Counted from the first letter of the stretch, positions 16,413 to 26,755 are shown. The stretch is DNA of 64,000 nucleotides from Flaviflexus massiliensis (GCF_001375495.1 NZ_LN831056.1:124001-188000), one strand, 5' to 3'. The notes: generated by a model from the letters alone, not told the origin. Numbers and translations: made by a program.

Positions 16413-17942
16413 ATGCTCATCAACACCGTGAAGACGCTCCTTGGTGGTCCAGGGACGTGGATCCAGGCGAAAAATACGCGCGAGACCATGACCATCACCT
16501 CGCCGTTGTCGGGGGAGTCGATCTCATTCCCGCAGTCGGAGACCTCGGATGTGAAGGTCGCTGTTCGAGCGGGTAAAGCCGCGCAACAACGCTGGGAACA
16601 GGTTCCTGTTCGCGAGCGGGCAGCGATCATGAAAAAGTTTGCTTCACTCGTGTGGAAGCACGATGAGCGTTTGCTTGACCTGATTCAGGCCGAGAACGGC
16701 AAGGCGCGTTCGCACGCTTTCGAGGAACTATCGGATGTGGCGATGACAGCCATGCACTACGCGAAGGTGGCTCCGGGACTGCTCGAGAGCAAGCACGTTT
16801 CGGGGGTGCTCCCAATCCTTTCTCGGGCCGTTGTTCATCACCACCCCGTCGGAGTTGTGGGCATTATTTCCCCCTGGAACTATCCGCTCACGCTCGCAGT
16901 CTCCGATGCCATTCCTGCACTCCTGGCAGGCAACGCTGTCGTGATCAAGCCGGATTCGAAAACGGTCATGTGCGCCCTTGCGGCACGCAAACTGCTGATT
17001 GATGCAGGGCTTCATCCTGACCTGTTCCAGGTCGTGACTGGGGCGGGCAAGGTCATTGGCAGTAGCTTGGCAGCCGAATCCGATTTCCTCATGTTCACCG
17101 GTTCGACCGCGGTGGGACGAAAGCTTGCCGAGCAGGCGGGCCAGCGCCTCATCCCCTTCTCGGCCGAACTTGGTGGTAAGAATCCGCTCATTGTCCTCGA
17201 CGATGCCCCAATCGCCCGTGCCGTGAAGAGCGCGGTCAAGTCCGTAACCTCAAATTCCGGGCAGCTCTGCATCTCCATCGAACGCATCTACATCGAAGAC
17301 AGCGTATGGGACCGGTTCATTTCAGCCTTCGTCTCCGCCATGAAGAAAGTCAAGGTTGGGGCCACGACCTCGTGGCGGTGGGACATGGGTCCGCTGATCT
17401 CGCCTCAGCAACTTGAAGCCGTCAGTGCCCACGTTGACGATGCCGTGAAGAAGGGAGCGACCGTGCTGTGCGGCGGGAAGCCGCTTCCCAAGGTCTCGAA
17501 AACAGCCTACGCCCCAACCGTCCTCACCGATGTGACCGAGGAGATGATGGTGGCGAAAGAGGAGACCTTCGGTCCCGTTGTGTCGCTCTTCCGCGTCCGT
17601 GACGCGGAAGAAGCAATCGCTCGAGCCAACGACAGCAGGTACGGGCTGAATGCCTCGATTTGGTCAACATCCAAACGCGGTGCCCGCCTCGCCCAGTCCA
17701 TCAAGTCTGGCACGGTCAACGTGAACGACGGATATATTGCCGCCTGGGCATCCACCAGTGCCCCCATGGGTGGCATGAAAGACTCCGGGCTGGGCCGCCG
17801 CCACGGCAGTGAAGGCATTCTCAAGTACACGGAAGCCCAAACAGTTGCGACCTCACTCGGGCACCCGATCCAGGCTCCTGCCTTCGTGACAGAAAAGACC
17901 TGGGCCAAGGTCATGAAGCTCTTCATCAAAGGAAAGTACTAG
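16413..17942 (+). CDS. Aldehyde dehydrogenase family protein (succinate-semialdehyde dehydrogenase-like)
   Basis: An NAD(P)+-dependent aldehyde dehydrogenase of 509 residues. Key regions are SPWNYPLTLAVSDAIPALLA with the catalytic Asn, KPDSKT for cofactor ribose/phosphate contact, the Rossmann loop FTGSTAVGRKLAEQA, the general-base Glu in AELGGKNPLIVLDD, and the nucleophile Cys in NSGQLCISIERIYIE. The signature GVVGIISPWNYP and its overall sequence resemble actinobacterial GabD2-type enzymes. It is followed one base later by an SDR gene, so the pair may interconvert an alcohol, aldehyde and acid; long-chain or terpenoid aldehydes are as plausible as succinic semialdehyde. ATG 16413 has GGGGAG about 8 bases upstream. 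Confidence 0.88.
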   Translation: MLINTVKTLLGGPGTWIQAKNTRETMTITSPLSGESISFPQSETSDVKVAVRAGKAAQQRWEQVPVRERAAIMKKFASLVWKHDERLLDLIQAENGKARSHAFEELSDVAMTAMHYAKVAPGLLESKHVSGVLPILSRAVVHHHPVGVVGIISPWNYPLTLAVSDAIPALLAGNAVVIKPDSKTVMCALAARKLLIDAGLHPDLFQVVTGAGKVIGSSLAAESDFLMFTGSTAVGRKLAEQAGQRLIPFSAELGGKNPLIVLDDAPIARAVKSAVKSVTSNSGQLCISIERIYIEDSVWDRFISAFVSAMKKVKVGATTSWRWDMGPLISPQQLEAVSAHVDDAVKKGATVLCGGKPLPKVSKTAYAPTVLTDVTEEMMVAKEETFGPVVSLFRVRDAEEAIARANDSRYGLNASIWSTSKRGARLAQSIKSGTVNVNDGYIAAWASTSAPMGGMKDSGLGRRHGSEGILKYTEAQTVATSLGHPIQAPAFVTEKTWAKVMKLFIKGKY

Positions 17943-17943
17943 C

Positions 17944-18762
17944 ATGCGTATCCCACTCGCTGGAGCCACAGTCCTCATCACCGGAGGAGCATCCGGAATC
18001 GGGAAGGAGATGGCGATCGGGGCCTCCCACCGAGGCGCCAAACACGTCATCATCTGGGACATTGACGACGACGGTGGTGCAGAAACTATTCGTGAGATCG
18101 AATCCTTTGGTGGGTCAGCATCCCATGATCAGGTGGATCTGACAGACCGGGACGACGTCGCCAACAAGGCCGCGCGGGTGTTGGGGGAACGGGGACGAGT
18201 CGATGTTCTCATCAACAACGCCGGTATCGTCACCGGGAAAAAGTTCCTCGATCTGACCGATGAGGATGTTGAACGCACCTTCGACCTCAATGTCTTTGCC
18301 CTCTACCGTACGGTCAGGGAATTCCTGCCAGGAATGCTGGAGCGCGGGAAAGGATCGATCGTCACTATTGCTTCCGCTGCCGGCATCGTCGGTGTTGCCC
18401 GTCAAACCGACTACTCGGCCTCGAAGTTTGCCGCATCGGGTTTCACCGAGTCACTCCGTGCCGAACTGCGCCACGCGGGAACGCCCCTCCACACGCTTCT
18501 CGTCCAGCCCTACTACATCAACACGGGAATGTTCGATGGAGTCTCCACCAAGTTCCCGAAGCTCCTCCCGATCCTTGACCAGGACGAGGTTGCGGCCAAG
18601 GTCCTTGACGCCATTGAAGCTGGAAAACAGAATCTCGTCTTGCCGCCCTTCGCTGGGCTCATGAAGTTCGTGAAGGCCCTCCCCGTCCCGTTGCAAGACC
18701 AGATCACGGACTTCTTCGGGGTCAACTCCACAATGGACCGGTTCACGGGCCGAACACGGTAA
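17944..18762 (+). CDS. Classical short-chain dehydrogenase/reductase
   Basis: A 272-residue SDR with cofactor loop TGGASGIGK, structural NNAGIV, catalytic Ser in ASAAGIVG and the YSASK catalytic Tyr/Lys. WDIDDDGG after strand two suggests preference for NAD(H). The C-terminal extension (LMKFVKALPVPLQDQITDFFG) is amphipathic or hydrophobic and recalls the retinol/long-chain alcohol dehydrogenase-like (SDR16C) group, which often associates with membranes. Its start is one base after the aldehyde dehydrogenase stop, so the two are an operon, consistent with two-step oxidation of an alcohol to an acid. Confidence 0.88.
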   Translation: MRIPLAGATVLITGGASGIGKEMAIGASHRGAKHVIIWDIDDDGGAETIREIESFGGSASHDQVDLTDRDDVANKAARVLGERGRVDVLINNAGIVTGKKFLDLTDEDVERTFDLNVFALYRTVREFLPGMLERGKGSIVTIASAAGIVGVARQTDYSASKFAASGFTESLRAELRHAGTPLHTLLVQPYYINTGMFDGVSTKFPKLLPILDQDEVAAKVLDAIEAGKQNLVLPPFAGLMKFVKALPVPLQDQITDFFGVNSTMDRFTGRTR

Positions 18763-18767
18763 CTGAT

Positions 18768-18832
18768 CAGCTGCTTCGCTGCCATCCAATCGCTAAGAAC
18801 GTCCAGCTGCTTGGTGGCTGTCCAGCCGCTAA
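18768..18832 (+). repeat. Imperfect 29-bp direct repeat with 36-bp period
   Basis: Copies at 18768-18796 and 18804-18832 share CAGCTGCTT, GGC/TGC and TCCA blocks and the end CGCTAA, about 80 percent identical by eye. They lie just after the SDR stop codon and before a hairpin terminator. No function is evident. Confidence 0.55.
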
Positions 18833-18873
18833 CGCTTTGCAACGTGTATCTCGGCCTCATCGACCATTCAAAG

Positions 18874-18909
18874 GTTTGGCTCCGACAATGATGATTGCCG
18901 GAGCCAAAC
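18874..18909. terminator. Bidirectional terminator between convergent SDR and Gfo/Idh/MocA genes
   Basis: Perfect 11-bp arms GTTTGGCTCCG (18874-18884) and CGGAGCCAAAC (18899-18909) with a 14-base loop. Confidence 0.75.
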
Positions 18910-18927
18910 TGCAAGAGCGCTAACTAG

Positions 18928-19905
18928 CTATATGGACTGGAGTGCGACTCGTTCCAGGTGGTCGTCCATGAGCTTCCTGCACGCAACGGACACGTCACGG
19001 AAACGAGGATCGGTTGCTCCGGCTTCCACCTGCTTCGCGAAGGCACGCACCTCGTGATGCATGGTCTGCGGGGGAGTGTTGGGTGCATCGAGCAGGGTGA
19101 CGGTCTCGCCGCCGCGCGGGTGGTATTGGATGAGGGTGGGCTCACCCAGATCGTCAGCCGTGAGTGCGCCGTCCTCACCGAGGATGACGCTGGGAGTGAC
19201 GCCCTTCGTGATCTTCGACCAGGTCAGGTCAACAATAAAGTCGCTGTACCGCCAGGTCATCGACCCGGCACCCTCGAAGCCGTTGTGCAAAACAACGCTC
19301 GAACCGTGAGCATCCAGCGGGCTACCAAAGAGGTCGAGTGCGGGCTGCATGACATAGACACCGATATCGGCGATTGACGAGTTGCCGAGAGCCGGATTGA
19401 AAGCGTTGAGGATTTCGCCCTGACGGTAGCGGTCATAGCGGCCCGAATACTGACACTTGTTGAATTGAACTTGGCGGAGAGTGCCAAGCTTCGGAAGCCA
19501 GTCCCGCAGCATCTGGTGAGCGGGTGCGTGGAGGTGGCGCATCGCCTCCATGACCACCACACCCTGCTTTTCACCGGCCTCGAAGATCGCTTCCACTTCG
19601 GCACTCGAGGTGCCCATGACCTTCTCGATGAGAACGTGCCGGCCCGCTTCAATCGCTTTCATCGCCTGCTCGAAATGGAAGCCATTGGGGCTTGCCACAT
19701 AGACGGCATCCACCACCTCGAACATGGCATCAAGGTCGGTGAAGACGGCGTCAATACCGTACTTATCGGTAAAGGCTTGACCGGTTTCTTGAGCGCGCGA
19801 ATAGACGGCTGCGGCCTCGCCCGCACCATCGCTTTCCTGACAGCCCTGAACAAACCAGTCGCTGATGTAGTTGGTGCCAATAATTCCGAACCGTACCGGG
19901 CTCAT
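18928..19905 (-). CDS. Gfo/Idh/MocA family oxidoreductase
   Basis: A 325-residue NAD(P)-dependent sugar/inositol-type dehydrogenase. The N-terminal Rossmann domain has FGIIGTNYISDWFVQGC; VYVASPNGFH and HVLIEKVM contain the usual catalytic lysine (family pattern EKP, here EKV). The C-terminal domain contains FNKCQYSGRYDRYR and the metal-free active-site region SSIADIGVYVM. ATG 19905 is preferred over the upstream ATG because GGGAGG sits just before it and the protein then begins at the first strand. No sugar transporter or isomerase is adjacent, so the substrate is unknown. Confidence 0.88.
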   Translation of the reverse strand: MSPVRFGIIGTNYISDWFVQGCQESDGAGEAAAVYSRAQETGQAFTDKYGIDAVFTDLDAMFEVVDAVYVASPNGFHFEQAMKAIEAGRHVLIEKVMGTSSAEVEAIFEAGEKQGVVVMEAMRHLHAPAHQMLRDWLPKLGTLRQVQFNKCQYSGRYDRYRQGEILNAFNPALGNSSIADIGVYVMQPALDLFGSPLDAHGSSVVLHNGFEGAGSMTWRYSDFIVDLTWSKITKGVTPSVILGEDGALTADDLGEPTLIQYHPRGGETVTLLDAPNTPPQTMHHEVRAFAKQVEAGATDPRFRDVSVACRKLMDDHLERVALQSI

Positions 19906-19983
19906 GGGGCCTCCCTGTCTAGAAACTACTGTCTTCAACCTACCCGTTTCACGGGAGTATCAGTACCGTGAACGGTGAGGGTC

Positions 19984-21963
19984 CTAGGACCAGCCGGGCA
20001 ACCAAATGTGGAGGCGCCAGAAGTCATAGGGGATGGTCATTCCCGTCCAGAGCGGCATCCAGAAAGCGGCAAAGATGATGACCACACCGCTCGTGACACC
20101 GAGGACAATCGCGGCCTTCTTTGTGGGAAGACCGAGCTGATAGGGCAGAGCGTCCGGCCCACCATACAAAAGCACGGCCCGATCGACCGGATCCTCAGCC
20201 ACTTCCGCGTTATCTTCCGGACTCGGGGCTGCTCGATCCTCAGAGTCTGCGGTGACTGTGGTTTCGGGACCCTGCTCCTTGGTAGGTGCGTGATCCTGGT
20301 CGAGCGTTTCCGTTTCGGTCTTCTCTGAGTCTTCGCCTAAATCTTCGTTGTAAGTAGCGGGTGTTGCGAGCTTCTTCGGTTCGGGTAGTCCCAGGGTCCA
20401 GTCCTCGTCGAGTTCTTTCCTGCGACGCCTGGCAACGGCTTTTCGGATGGCGGAGAGCGAGGGTGGACTCAGCAGGTCGGAAACCCAGGCGAGTGCGAAC
20501 ACGAGGGCGAGAACGACGTAGGGGAGGAAGGCGACCGAATAGAACTGGTAGATCGTGCGACCAATGTAATTGAACCAGGGCAGGTACATCGCCCCATATC
20601 CCGCCAGGATCGCCCAGGCCCGCCAGTCGCCGTGCTTGAAAGCGAACCAGAGAACGACAAGGAGGGAGGCGGTTGCGAACCACCAGACGGCAGGGTTGCC
20701 AACGGAGTTGATGGCCTGGACGCAGCGCTCGGCACCGCAGTCTTGGACAATCTTTTCTTGGGGAGGCCAATAGAAGTTGACGGGACGGATTTGGAGGAGC
20801 CAATCCCAAGGCTGGGACATGTAGGTGTGGGGGGAGTCGAGTCCCGTATGGAATTCCCACATCTGACGGTGGTAGGCAATCCATTCCGCGACCGTATCCC
20901 CGAGCCCCTCAAACGGCACCTGTTCCCCGATCACACGCTGTGATTCGGCCCAGCCCTTCTTAAAGGAACGCGGGTCAAGGAACCATGAGGTCCACGCCCC
21001 AACGTAGGCGACAAGTGCGATGGGAATGAAGGAGAAGAAGGCGGGAATGCCACCCGTGATGATGCCCGACGTGAACCAGCGTCGGGCACCAATCTCCTTC
21101 CGAGCAGCCGTGTCCCAAACAAAGACAAGGATCCCGAAAACGGCGAGAGCGTAGCCGGCCGACCACTTGACTCCGCAGCCCAGACCAATAAACGCGCCAG
21201 CTAGCAGAAGCCACGGCCGCCAAAGCAACACAGGCCCAAGGCTTGAGAGGGGCTCACCGCCCGCTCCGACCCGGCCGTGAGCGACCCGGTGAGCGAGCCT
21301 GCGCCTCGTCCACTCGCGGTCCTTCAGCACCGCCCAAAACCCTGCCAAGACAAATGTGGCAAGAAGGTTGTCGAGGATTCCGGTGCGGGAGAGGGTGATG
21401 CCGACCCCGTCGAGTGCGATGAACAACCCGGCCACGAAGGCCAGGGGCACGGAACGGAAGAGGTGGAGGGCGATGCGGGTGAGGAGCATGACGGAGATGA
21501 CTCCCGCGAGGGCCGTAGCAAATCGCCAACCCAAGCCGTTGTCAGTCCCGAAGAGCGCTTGCCCGAAACCAATGAGCCACTTGCCGAACGGCGGATGCAC
21601 GACATAATCCGCCGCCAGTTCCGACGCTACATCGCTGCCCTGGACAAAGATTTCATCAGCGTTCTCGCCCACCCAGTTGCGTTCGTAACCGTGGGTGATG
21701 AGAGAGTATCCGCCCTTGACGTAATAGGTCTCGTCAAACACCATCTGGTGCGGGTGGCTGAGGCCAATGAAGCGAGTAAGGAAAGCAATGAGGCCGGTCG
21801 CGAGAGTCACAAGCCAGCCCCACAGCCGTATTTGCGTGGGTAGGGTCGACCAGGTGATTCCAAGTCTGCTGAGCAGGTCCCGCTCCCAGGCGGCTGCCTG
21901 ACGTTCGGTCAGCGTGCGGCCCCTATCGGCGGTCTTAACCGGATTCTCTTCGTCCACTGTCAC
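19984..21963 (-). CDS. pmt: Polyprenyl-phosphate-mannose:protein O-mannosyltransferase (GT39)
   Basis: A large membrane glycosyltransferase that moves mannose from polyprenyl-phosphomannose to Ser/Thr of exported proteins. The catalytic acidic motif is [12 protein letters not shown] in the first outer loop, followed by [12 protein letters not shown]. About ten further membrane helices follow, with the C-terminal family region RPVNFYWPP and [13 protein letters not shown]. Unusual: between the penultimate and last helices lies a ~95-residue cytoplasmic insert rich in Glu, Asp, Lys and Thr. The start is uncertain: GTG 21963 (or GTG 21957) is chosen because an AT-containing TACACT box lies 6 bases upstream and no ribosome-binding site is seen, suggesting a leaderless mRNA. 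It is divergent from rsmI, as in mycobacteria. Confidence 0.9.
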   Translation of the reverse strand: MTVDEENPVKTADRGRTLTERQAAAWERDLLSRLGITWSTLPTQIRLWGWLVTLATGLIAFLTRFIGLSHPHQMVFDETYYVKGGYSLITHGYERNWVGENADEIFVQGSDVASELAADYVVHPPFGKWLIGFGQALFGTDNGLGWRFATALAGVISVMLLTRIALHLFRSVPLAFVAGLFIALDGVGITLSRTGILDNLLATFVLAGFWAVLKDREWTRRRLAHRVAHGRVGAGGEPLSSLGPVLLWRPWLLLAGAFIGLGCGVKWSAGYALAVFGILVFVWDTAARKEIGARRWFTSGIITGGIPAFFSFIPIALVAYVGAWTSWFLDPRSFKKGWAESQRVIGEQVPFEGLGDTVAEWIAYHRQMWEFHTGLDSPHTYMSQPWDWLLQIRPVNFYWPPQEKIVQDCGAERCVQAINSVGNPAVWWFATASLLVVLWFAFKHGDWRAWAILAGYGAMYLPWFNYIGRTIYQFYSVAFLPYVVLALVFALAWVSDLLSPPSLSAIRKAVARRRRKELDEDWTLGLPEPKKLATPATYNEDLGEDSEKTETETLDQDHAPTKEQGPETTVTADSEDRAAPSPEDNAEVAEDPVDRAVLLYGGPDALPYQLGLPTKKAAIVLGVTSGVVIIFAAFWMPLWTGMTIPYDFWRLHIWLPGWS

Positions 21964-22012
21964 AACTGAAGTGTACGGGGAGTTTTCAATTGGAGTGACG
22001 CGAGGGGCAGTG

Positions 22013-22870
22013 ATGCGACATAGTGGGAGGGTGAGTGACGGCAAAATCTATTTGGCAGCAACCCCGATTGGTGATGCTGGGGATGCAACCCCCAGGCTCC
22101 GTAACCTCCTGGAACGGGCGGACCTCATTGCGGCGGAAGATACTCGCAGGCTCCTTAACCTGGCATCACGCCTCGACATCGCAACATCCGGAAAGATCCT
22201 CGCCTTCCACGACCACAACGAGTCCGAGAGAATCACGGAACTCCTGGAGGCTGCGAGAGCTGGCATGACAGTCCTGGTGGTGTCGGATGCGGGGATGCCG
22301 ACTGTGTCGGATCCGGGATACCGACTCGTCCGGGAAGCCCACGACCACAATGTGCCCATCACCGTGATCCCAGGTGCCTCTGCGGTCCTGACTGCGCTCG
22401 CGATCTCGGGACTGGCAACCGACCGTTTCTCGTTCGAGGGTTTCGCTCCCCGCAAGGACGGTGACCGCAGCAAACTCTTCAATGACCTGGTTGATGAGGA
22501 ACGCACCATGGTGTTCTTCGATTCACCCCACCGCATCGGCGACACCCTTGCCTCCATGGCCCTCCACTTCGGGGCCGACCGAGAAGCGGCAGTCTGCCGT
22601 GAGCTCACCAAAACCTATGAAGAAGTGAAGCGGGGGCCGCTAGCGGAGCTTGCCGAATGGGCTGCTGACGGGTTGCGCGGAGAAATCACCATCGTCGTAT
22701 CAGGTGCCTCCGAACTCGAAGCGAATGCCGACGACTACGTTGCCGAGGTGCTGACATTGGCGAATGCCGGCATGAGGCTCAAAGCCGCAGCCGCCTACAT
22801 TTCCGAACGCACCGGAGTGCGCAAGAAGGAACTCTACGAAGCGGCACTCGCACGCCGAGAAGACGACTAG
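22013..22870 (+). CDS. rsmI: 16S rRNA (cytidine1402-2'-O)-methyltransferase
   Basis: A 285-residue SAM-dependent methyltransferase acting on C1402 in the decoding centre, together with RsmH (not in the window). Family motifs are [18 protein letters not shown] (usually ATPIGN), [46 protein letters not shown] and FFDSPHRI, and it ends with the HemK-like tail [15 protein letters not shown] 22013 has GAGGGG 7 bases upstream; GTG at 22031 with GGGAGG too close is the alternative. The start region overlaps the divergent pmt promoter. Confidence 0.93.
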   Translation: MRHSGRVSDGKIYLAATPIGDAGDATPRLRNLLERADLIAAEDTRRLLNLASRLDIATSGKILAFHDHNESERITELLEAARAGMTVLVVSDAGMPTVSDPGYRLVREAHDHNVPITVIPGASAVLTALAISGLATDRFSFEGFAPRKDGDRSKLFNDLVDEERTMVFFDSPHRIGDTLASMALHFGADREAAVCRELTKTYEEVKRGPLAELAEWAADGLRGEITIVVSGASELEANADDYVAEVLTLANAGMRLKAAAAYISERTGVRKKELYEAALARREDD

Positions 22871-23198
22871 GAACGGCGAAATGTGTACGGGCCGAGCTTA
22901 TTTGCTCGCACCCGGTATCGGATAGAACCTGCTGTTACGGAGTGGGTTAGCGAGCTTCAACCATGGGAGACCGCACAACGTTACCTCGTGGTGACCTAAG
23001 TTAGTCTTACGTTACGGACGCCCATTACTGCTCTGAGGAGTTAGCGATAGTCTGCTTGGGCCCGCTTTGCTGGGTTGCGGCTCCAGTGGTGTGGCCCACG
23101 GTGAGCCGCAGGTGGGGAATGTGTTGAGCATTCCCCACCGCCTGCCACACCCTTTACCCCGCAGTGGCGCGGCGCCTACATACTTTCGCGAGGCAGTA
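22871..23198. terminator. Intergenic region with convergent terminator (stem 23111-23139)
   Basis: No gene is credible in this 328-base gap. Perfect 11-bp arms GGTGGGGAATG (23111-23121) and CATTCCCCACC (23129-23139) form a 7-base-loop hairpin that would end both rsmI and the convergent pncA. The flanks are G/C-rich and include GTTGCGGCTC, also found (as CGTTGCGGCTC) near 12779. Confidence 0.65.
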
Positions 23199-23843
23199 CT
23201 AGAGCCAGGCGTTCTTGGATTCGAGTTGGATGATGCCAGCACCCTCCATGATCGTGCGGGCCTTAACCCCCAGATCCTCGCTCACGGGTGCAGTCAGGTC
23301 CGAAAACACTCGCACCTCGTCAAACATTGACCTCGCATCGAGTGCCGTGTCCTTCACGCAGTGGGATTCGGCAAGACCCACAATGTCAACGGACGTGATC
23401 TCGGCTTCCTTGAGGATGTCGGCAAGCGCCCTGCCATCCTCAGTCTTCCCCTCGAAGCCCGAGTAAGCGGCGGCGTACTGCCCCTTCTTCACCGAATCAG
23501 TCGGCAGCCCAACAACCGCGGGGTGCAGCTCGGCCTCTTCAGTGCCTGCCACTCCGTGCGGCGGCCACGTGTCCACAAAGTCCGGGTTTTCAGAGAAGTG
23601 GTCGCCGGGTTCAATGTGCCAGTCCTGGGTCGACACGATGACGCCGTAGTTATCGCGGTTGATCTTCGTGAACTCGCCAATCTTGCGCGCCACCTCGTTA
23701 CCGCCCTCCACGGCGAGAGCACCGCCCTCGCAGAAGGTGGGTTGCACATCAACAAGAATGAGTGCCCGGTGGGGCTTGACGAGGAGTGCCGCAAGTGTCT
23801 CGTCGTCGGTCGGCTCGGTTCCATCCATGAATGTATCGCTCAT
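23199..23843 (-). CDS. pncA: Nicotinamidase/isochorismatase-family hydrolase
   Basis: A 214-residue cysteine hydrolase that would deamidate nicotinamide to nicotinate in NAD salvage. The catalytic triad of PncA is recognisable: Asp in LILVDVQPTFCEGGAL, Lys in SVKKGQYAAAYSGF and Cys in VGLAESHCVKDTAL. The metal-site pattern DWHIEPGDHF (family D-x-H...H) is intact. The region IEPGDHFSENPDFVDTWPPH is typical of true nicotinamidases as opposed to isochorismatases. ATG 23843 is chosen, with AGGA about 9 bases upstream; an in-frame start 51 bases earlier lacks family similarity. It is divergent from metG. Confidence 0.9.
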   Translation of the reverse strand: MSDTFMDGTEPTDDETLAALLVKPHRALILVDVQPTFCEGGALAVEGGNEVARKIGEFTKINRDNYGVIVSTQDWHIEPGDHFSENPDFVDTWPPHGVAGTEEAELHPAVVGLPTDSVKKGQYAAAYSGFEGKTEDGRALADILKEAEITSVDIVGLAESHCVKDTALDARSMFDEVRVFSDLTAPVSEDLGVKARTIMEGAGIIQLESKNAWL

Positions 23844-23920
23844 GGTCGCAATCCTAACTGTGTTGGAAACGAAGTGCCCCGGATTCATAACCATGGACGA
23901 TACGTACTAATCTAGTAGGT

Positions 23921-25711
23921 ATGTCACGAGTACTTTCAGCTGTTGCCTGGCCCTACGCAAACGGACCCCGCCACATCGGACACGTCGCCGGATTCGGTGT
24001 GCCATCCGATGTGTTCTCCCGCTATATGCGCATGGCAGGCCATGACGTACTCATGGTGTCCGGAACCGACGAGCACGGTACACCGATCCTCGTCGCCGCC
24101 GACCAGGAAGGTATTGAACCGAAGGCGCTCGCGGACCGCAACAACCGAGTGATCGTCGAAGACCTCGTGGCACTCGGCCTGTCCTACGACCTGTTTACTC
24201 GCACAACCAGCAAGAACCACTACGCCGTGGTCCAGTCGATGTTCGAGACGGTGCGAGACAACGGCTACATGCTTGTTGAAACCACCTCGGGTGCCGTGTC
24301 CCCATCGACGGGCAGGACCCTGCCCGACCGTTACATTGAGGGCACATGCCCGCACTGCGGATATGACGGGGCGCGCGGTGACCAGTGCGATAACTGCGGT
24401 AAGCAGCTCGATCCGACCGAGCTCATCAACCCCCGCTCAAAGATCAACGGGGAAACCCCCGAATTTGTCGAAACCGACCACTACTTCCTGGACCTGCCGG
24501 CGCTCGCGGAAGAGCTGAGCCGCTGGCTCGATAACCGTGAGAAGTCGGGGCTGTGGCGCACCAACGTCATTAAGTTCTCGCAGCACCTGCTCGAAGATAT
24601 TCGCCCCCGTGCCATGACTCGTGACATCGACTGGGGCATTCCCGTCCCCGGCTGGGAAGACAAGCCCAACAAGCGTCTCTACGTGTGGTTCGATGCCGTC
24701 GTGGGCTACCTGTCTGCCTCGATCGAGTGGGCGCGCCGCATCGGTGACCCGGAGCGCTGGCGCGACTGGTGGAACGATCCGGAAGCCCTCTCCTACTATT
24801 TCATGGGGAAGGACAACATCGTCTTCCACAGCCAGATCTGGCCCGCCGAGCTGCTCGGCTACAACGGTGAAGGAAACAAGGGCGGCGAACCCGGCTCCTT
24901 CGGGAAACTCAACCTGCCCACCCAGGTCGTAGCATCCGAATTCTTGACCATGGAGGGGAAGAAGTTCTCCTCCTCCAGGAAGATCACGATCTTCGTTCGT
25001 GATGTCCTGTCCCGCTACCAGCCGGATGCGCTCCGCTACTTCATTTCCATTGCCGGCCCCGAAACGTCTGACTCAGACTTCACGTGGGCAGAATTTGTGC
25101 GCCGCAATAACTCGGAGCTCGTTGCGGGCTGGGGCAACCTGGTCAACCGCACGGCTGCGATGATCGCGAAGAACTTTGGTGAAATCCCCGAGCCTGGTCA
25201 GCTGGAAGCAATCGACAACGATCTGCTTGTGCAGGTGCGCATCGGTTTTGAGAAGGTCGGTTCCCTCATCGAAAACCACCACCAGCGCTCCGCTCTCGGT
25301 GAGCTCATGCGCCTCGTCGGGGAAGCAAACACCTACGTTTCACAGACCGAACCGTTCAAGCTCAAGGCACCCGAGGAGCGGGAGCGACTCGCGACCGTTC
25401 TCCACACCCTCATCCAGGTTGTTGCCGACCTGAACGTGATGATGAGCGTGTTCCTGCCCCACTCGTCGAATGCAATCGACAAGGTGCTGGGTGGCGCGGG
25501 CGATCTCGCGCCCATGCCCCGCATCGAAGAAGCCGAAGATCTGGATGGGGGAGACCCGTACCCGATCATTACCGGCGACTATTCAAACCCGCGACCCTGG
25601 GCGCACGCTCCGGTGGTCGTCGGCACTCCGATTGCCAAGCCCAGCCCCGTGTTCGTCAAGCTCGATCCCGAGGTCGTCGACGAAGAGCTGGCTCGCCTGG
25701 AAGAACAGTGA
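23921..25711 (+). CDS. metG: Methionyl-tRNA synthetase
   Basis: A class I aminoacyl-tRNA synthetase of 596 residues charging tRNA-Met. The HIGH motif is HIGHVAGFG within [12 protein letters not shown]. The KMSKS loop appears as KFSSSR, the variant usual in actinobacterial MetRS. The zinc-binding connective peptide has two CxxC knuckles ([18 protein letters not shown]). The C-terminal anticodon-binding helical domain follows ([12 protein letters not shown]), with no tRNA-binding EMAP-like extension. The stop overlaps the tatD start by GTGA, so the two are translationally coupled. Confidence 0.97.
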   Translation: MSRVLSAVAWPYANGPRHIGHVAGFGVPSDVFSRYMRMAGHDVLMVSGTDEHGTPILVAADQEGIEPKALADRNNRVIVEDLVALGLSYDLFTRTTSKNHYAVVQSMFETVRDNGYMLVETTSGAVSPSTGRTLPDRYIEGTCPHCGYDGARGDQCDNCGKQLDPTELINPRSKINGETPEFVETDHYFLDLPALAEELSRWLDNREKSGLWRTNVIKFSQHLLEDIRPRAMTRDIDWGIPVPGWEDKPNKRLYVWFDAVVGYLSASIEWARRIGDPERWRDWWNDPEALSYYFMGKDNIVFHSQIWPAELLGYNGEGNKGGEPGSFGKLNLPTQVVASEFLTMEGKKFSSSRKITIFVRDVLSRYQPDALRYFISIAGPETSDSDFTWAEFVRRNNSELVAGWGNLVNRTAAMIAKNFGEIPEPGQLEAIDNDLLVQVRIGFEKVGSLIENHHQRSALGELMRLVGEANTYVSQTEPFKLKAPEERERLATVLHTLIQVVADLNVMMSVFLPHSSNAIDKVLGGAGDLAPMPRIEEAEDLDGGDPYPIITGDYSNPRPWAHAPVVVGTPIAKPSPVFVKLDPEVVDEELARLEEQ

Positions 25712-26637
25712 GTAAAAAAGACAGGTCCGTTTTCCCGCCACTGCCCGATCCCCTTCCCGTCTCGGTCATTGACAACCACACGCACGTGGGAACCGACCGG
25801 GAAGGGCAGGAGCAGAAGGTCAATGATCAGGGGAAGAAAAAGTACCCGCTCCTCATCGAGGGACAGCGTGAGGCCATGGCCCACTCCGGCATCAAGCATG
25901 CCATCACCGTTGGCTGCGAAGTACCGGACCTGAAAGACGTCATCGAACTCGCCAGCACCGTCAAGGAGTTCTCCGCTGCGATCGCGATCCACCCCAACGA
26001 GGCGGCACTCCATGCCGGTGTTAGGGAGATAGCGCCCGATGGGCTGGAACCCAACGTTTTGGATCACCATCGGGACTACGATCTCGATGCCGCTGTGGCC
26101 CTCGTGGCGGAACTCGCGACCAGCGAGCACGTAGTTGCGATCGGCGAGACCGGCCTCGACTACTTCCGGACCGGAGACGAAGGGAAGGGCGCGCAACAGG
26201 AGTCTTTCCGCGCCCACATCGCACTCGCGAAAGAGTTAAGCCTGCCCCTGCAGATCCACGACCGCGATGCGCACGAGGATACGGTCCGGATTCTTCTGGA
26301 AGAGGGAGCCCCGGAGCGCACCGTGTTCCACTGCTTCTCCGGTGACCGGGAACTCGCCGGGATCCTCAATGAGAACGGCTGGTATGCATCCTTCGCGGGC
26401 ACCGTGACCTTCCCGAAGAATGAATACCTGAGGGAGGCGTTGATGGAGATGAGGGAGGAGCTCATCCTTGTCGAAACGGATGCTCCCTACCTCACGCCCC
26501 ATCCCCATCGCGGCAAACCCAACGCACCCTACCTCGCAAATCTCACGGTGCGGGCCATGGCAACGAACAAAGGTGTGGCGCTCGACACGTTCTGTGAACG
26601 TTTGCTCAGCAACGCGAACGGGGTCTATTTCCCTTAA
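25708..26637 (+). CDS. tatD: TatD-family metal-dependent DNase
   Basis: A 309-residue TIM-barrel hydrolase with 3'-5' exonuclease activity in characterised members. Metal ligands are visible in [45 protein letters not shown] and [10 protein letters not shown]. An insert after [10 protein letters not shown] (about residues 30-45) is longer than in E. coli TatD. It starts at GTG 25708 inside the metG stop and precedes rpfB, as in mycobacteria. Confidence 0.93.
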   Translation: MSKKDRSVFPPLPDPLPVSVIDNHTHVGTDREGQEQKVNDQGKKKYPLLIEGQREAMAHSGIKHAITVGCEVPDLKDVIELASTVKEFSAAIAIHPNEAALHAGVREIAPDGLEPNVLDHHRDYDLDAAVALVAELATSEHVVAIGETGLDYFRTGDEGKGAQQESFRAHIALAKELSLPLQIHDRDAHEDTVRILLEEGAPERTVFHCFSGDRELAGILNENGWYASFAGTVTFPKNEYLREALMEMREELILVETDAPYLTPHPHRGKPNAPYLANLTVRAMATNKGVALDTFCERLLSNANGVYFP

Positions 26638-26723
26638 TATCACGGGAAAGTCACGGTCCGGGAGGGCCGATTTTCAAGGCTTTCCGGTGTTTATTCTGTC
26701 CACTCAGCGCAAATTAGGTCACG

Positions 26724-26755
26724 TTTTGATTACAACGCGACAATTTTTGATTACA
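26724..26755 (+). promoter_or_regulatory. Two direct TTTTGATTACA boxes, 21-bp period, upstream of rpfB
   Basis: Identical 11-base boxes lie at 26724-26734 and 26745-26755, exactly two DNA helical turns apart, 44-75 bases before the rpfB start. This layout suits cooperative binding of a dimeric response regulator on one DNA face. MtrA controls rpf genes in mycobacteria and uses direct-repeat sites, so it is a candidate; the match to any MtrA consensus is not verified. Confidence 0.45.
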
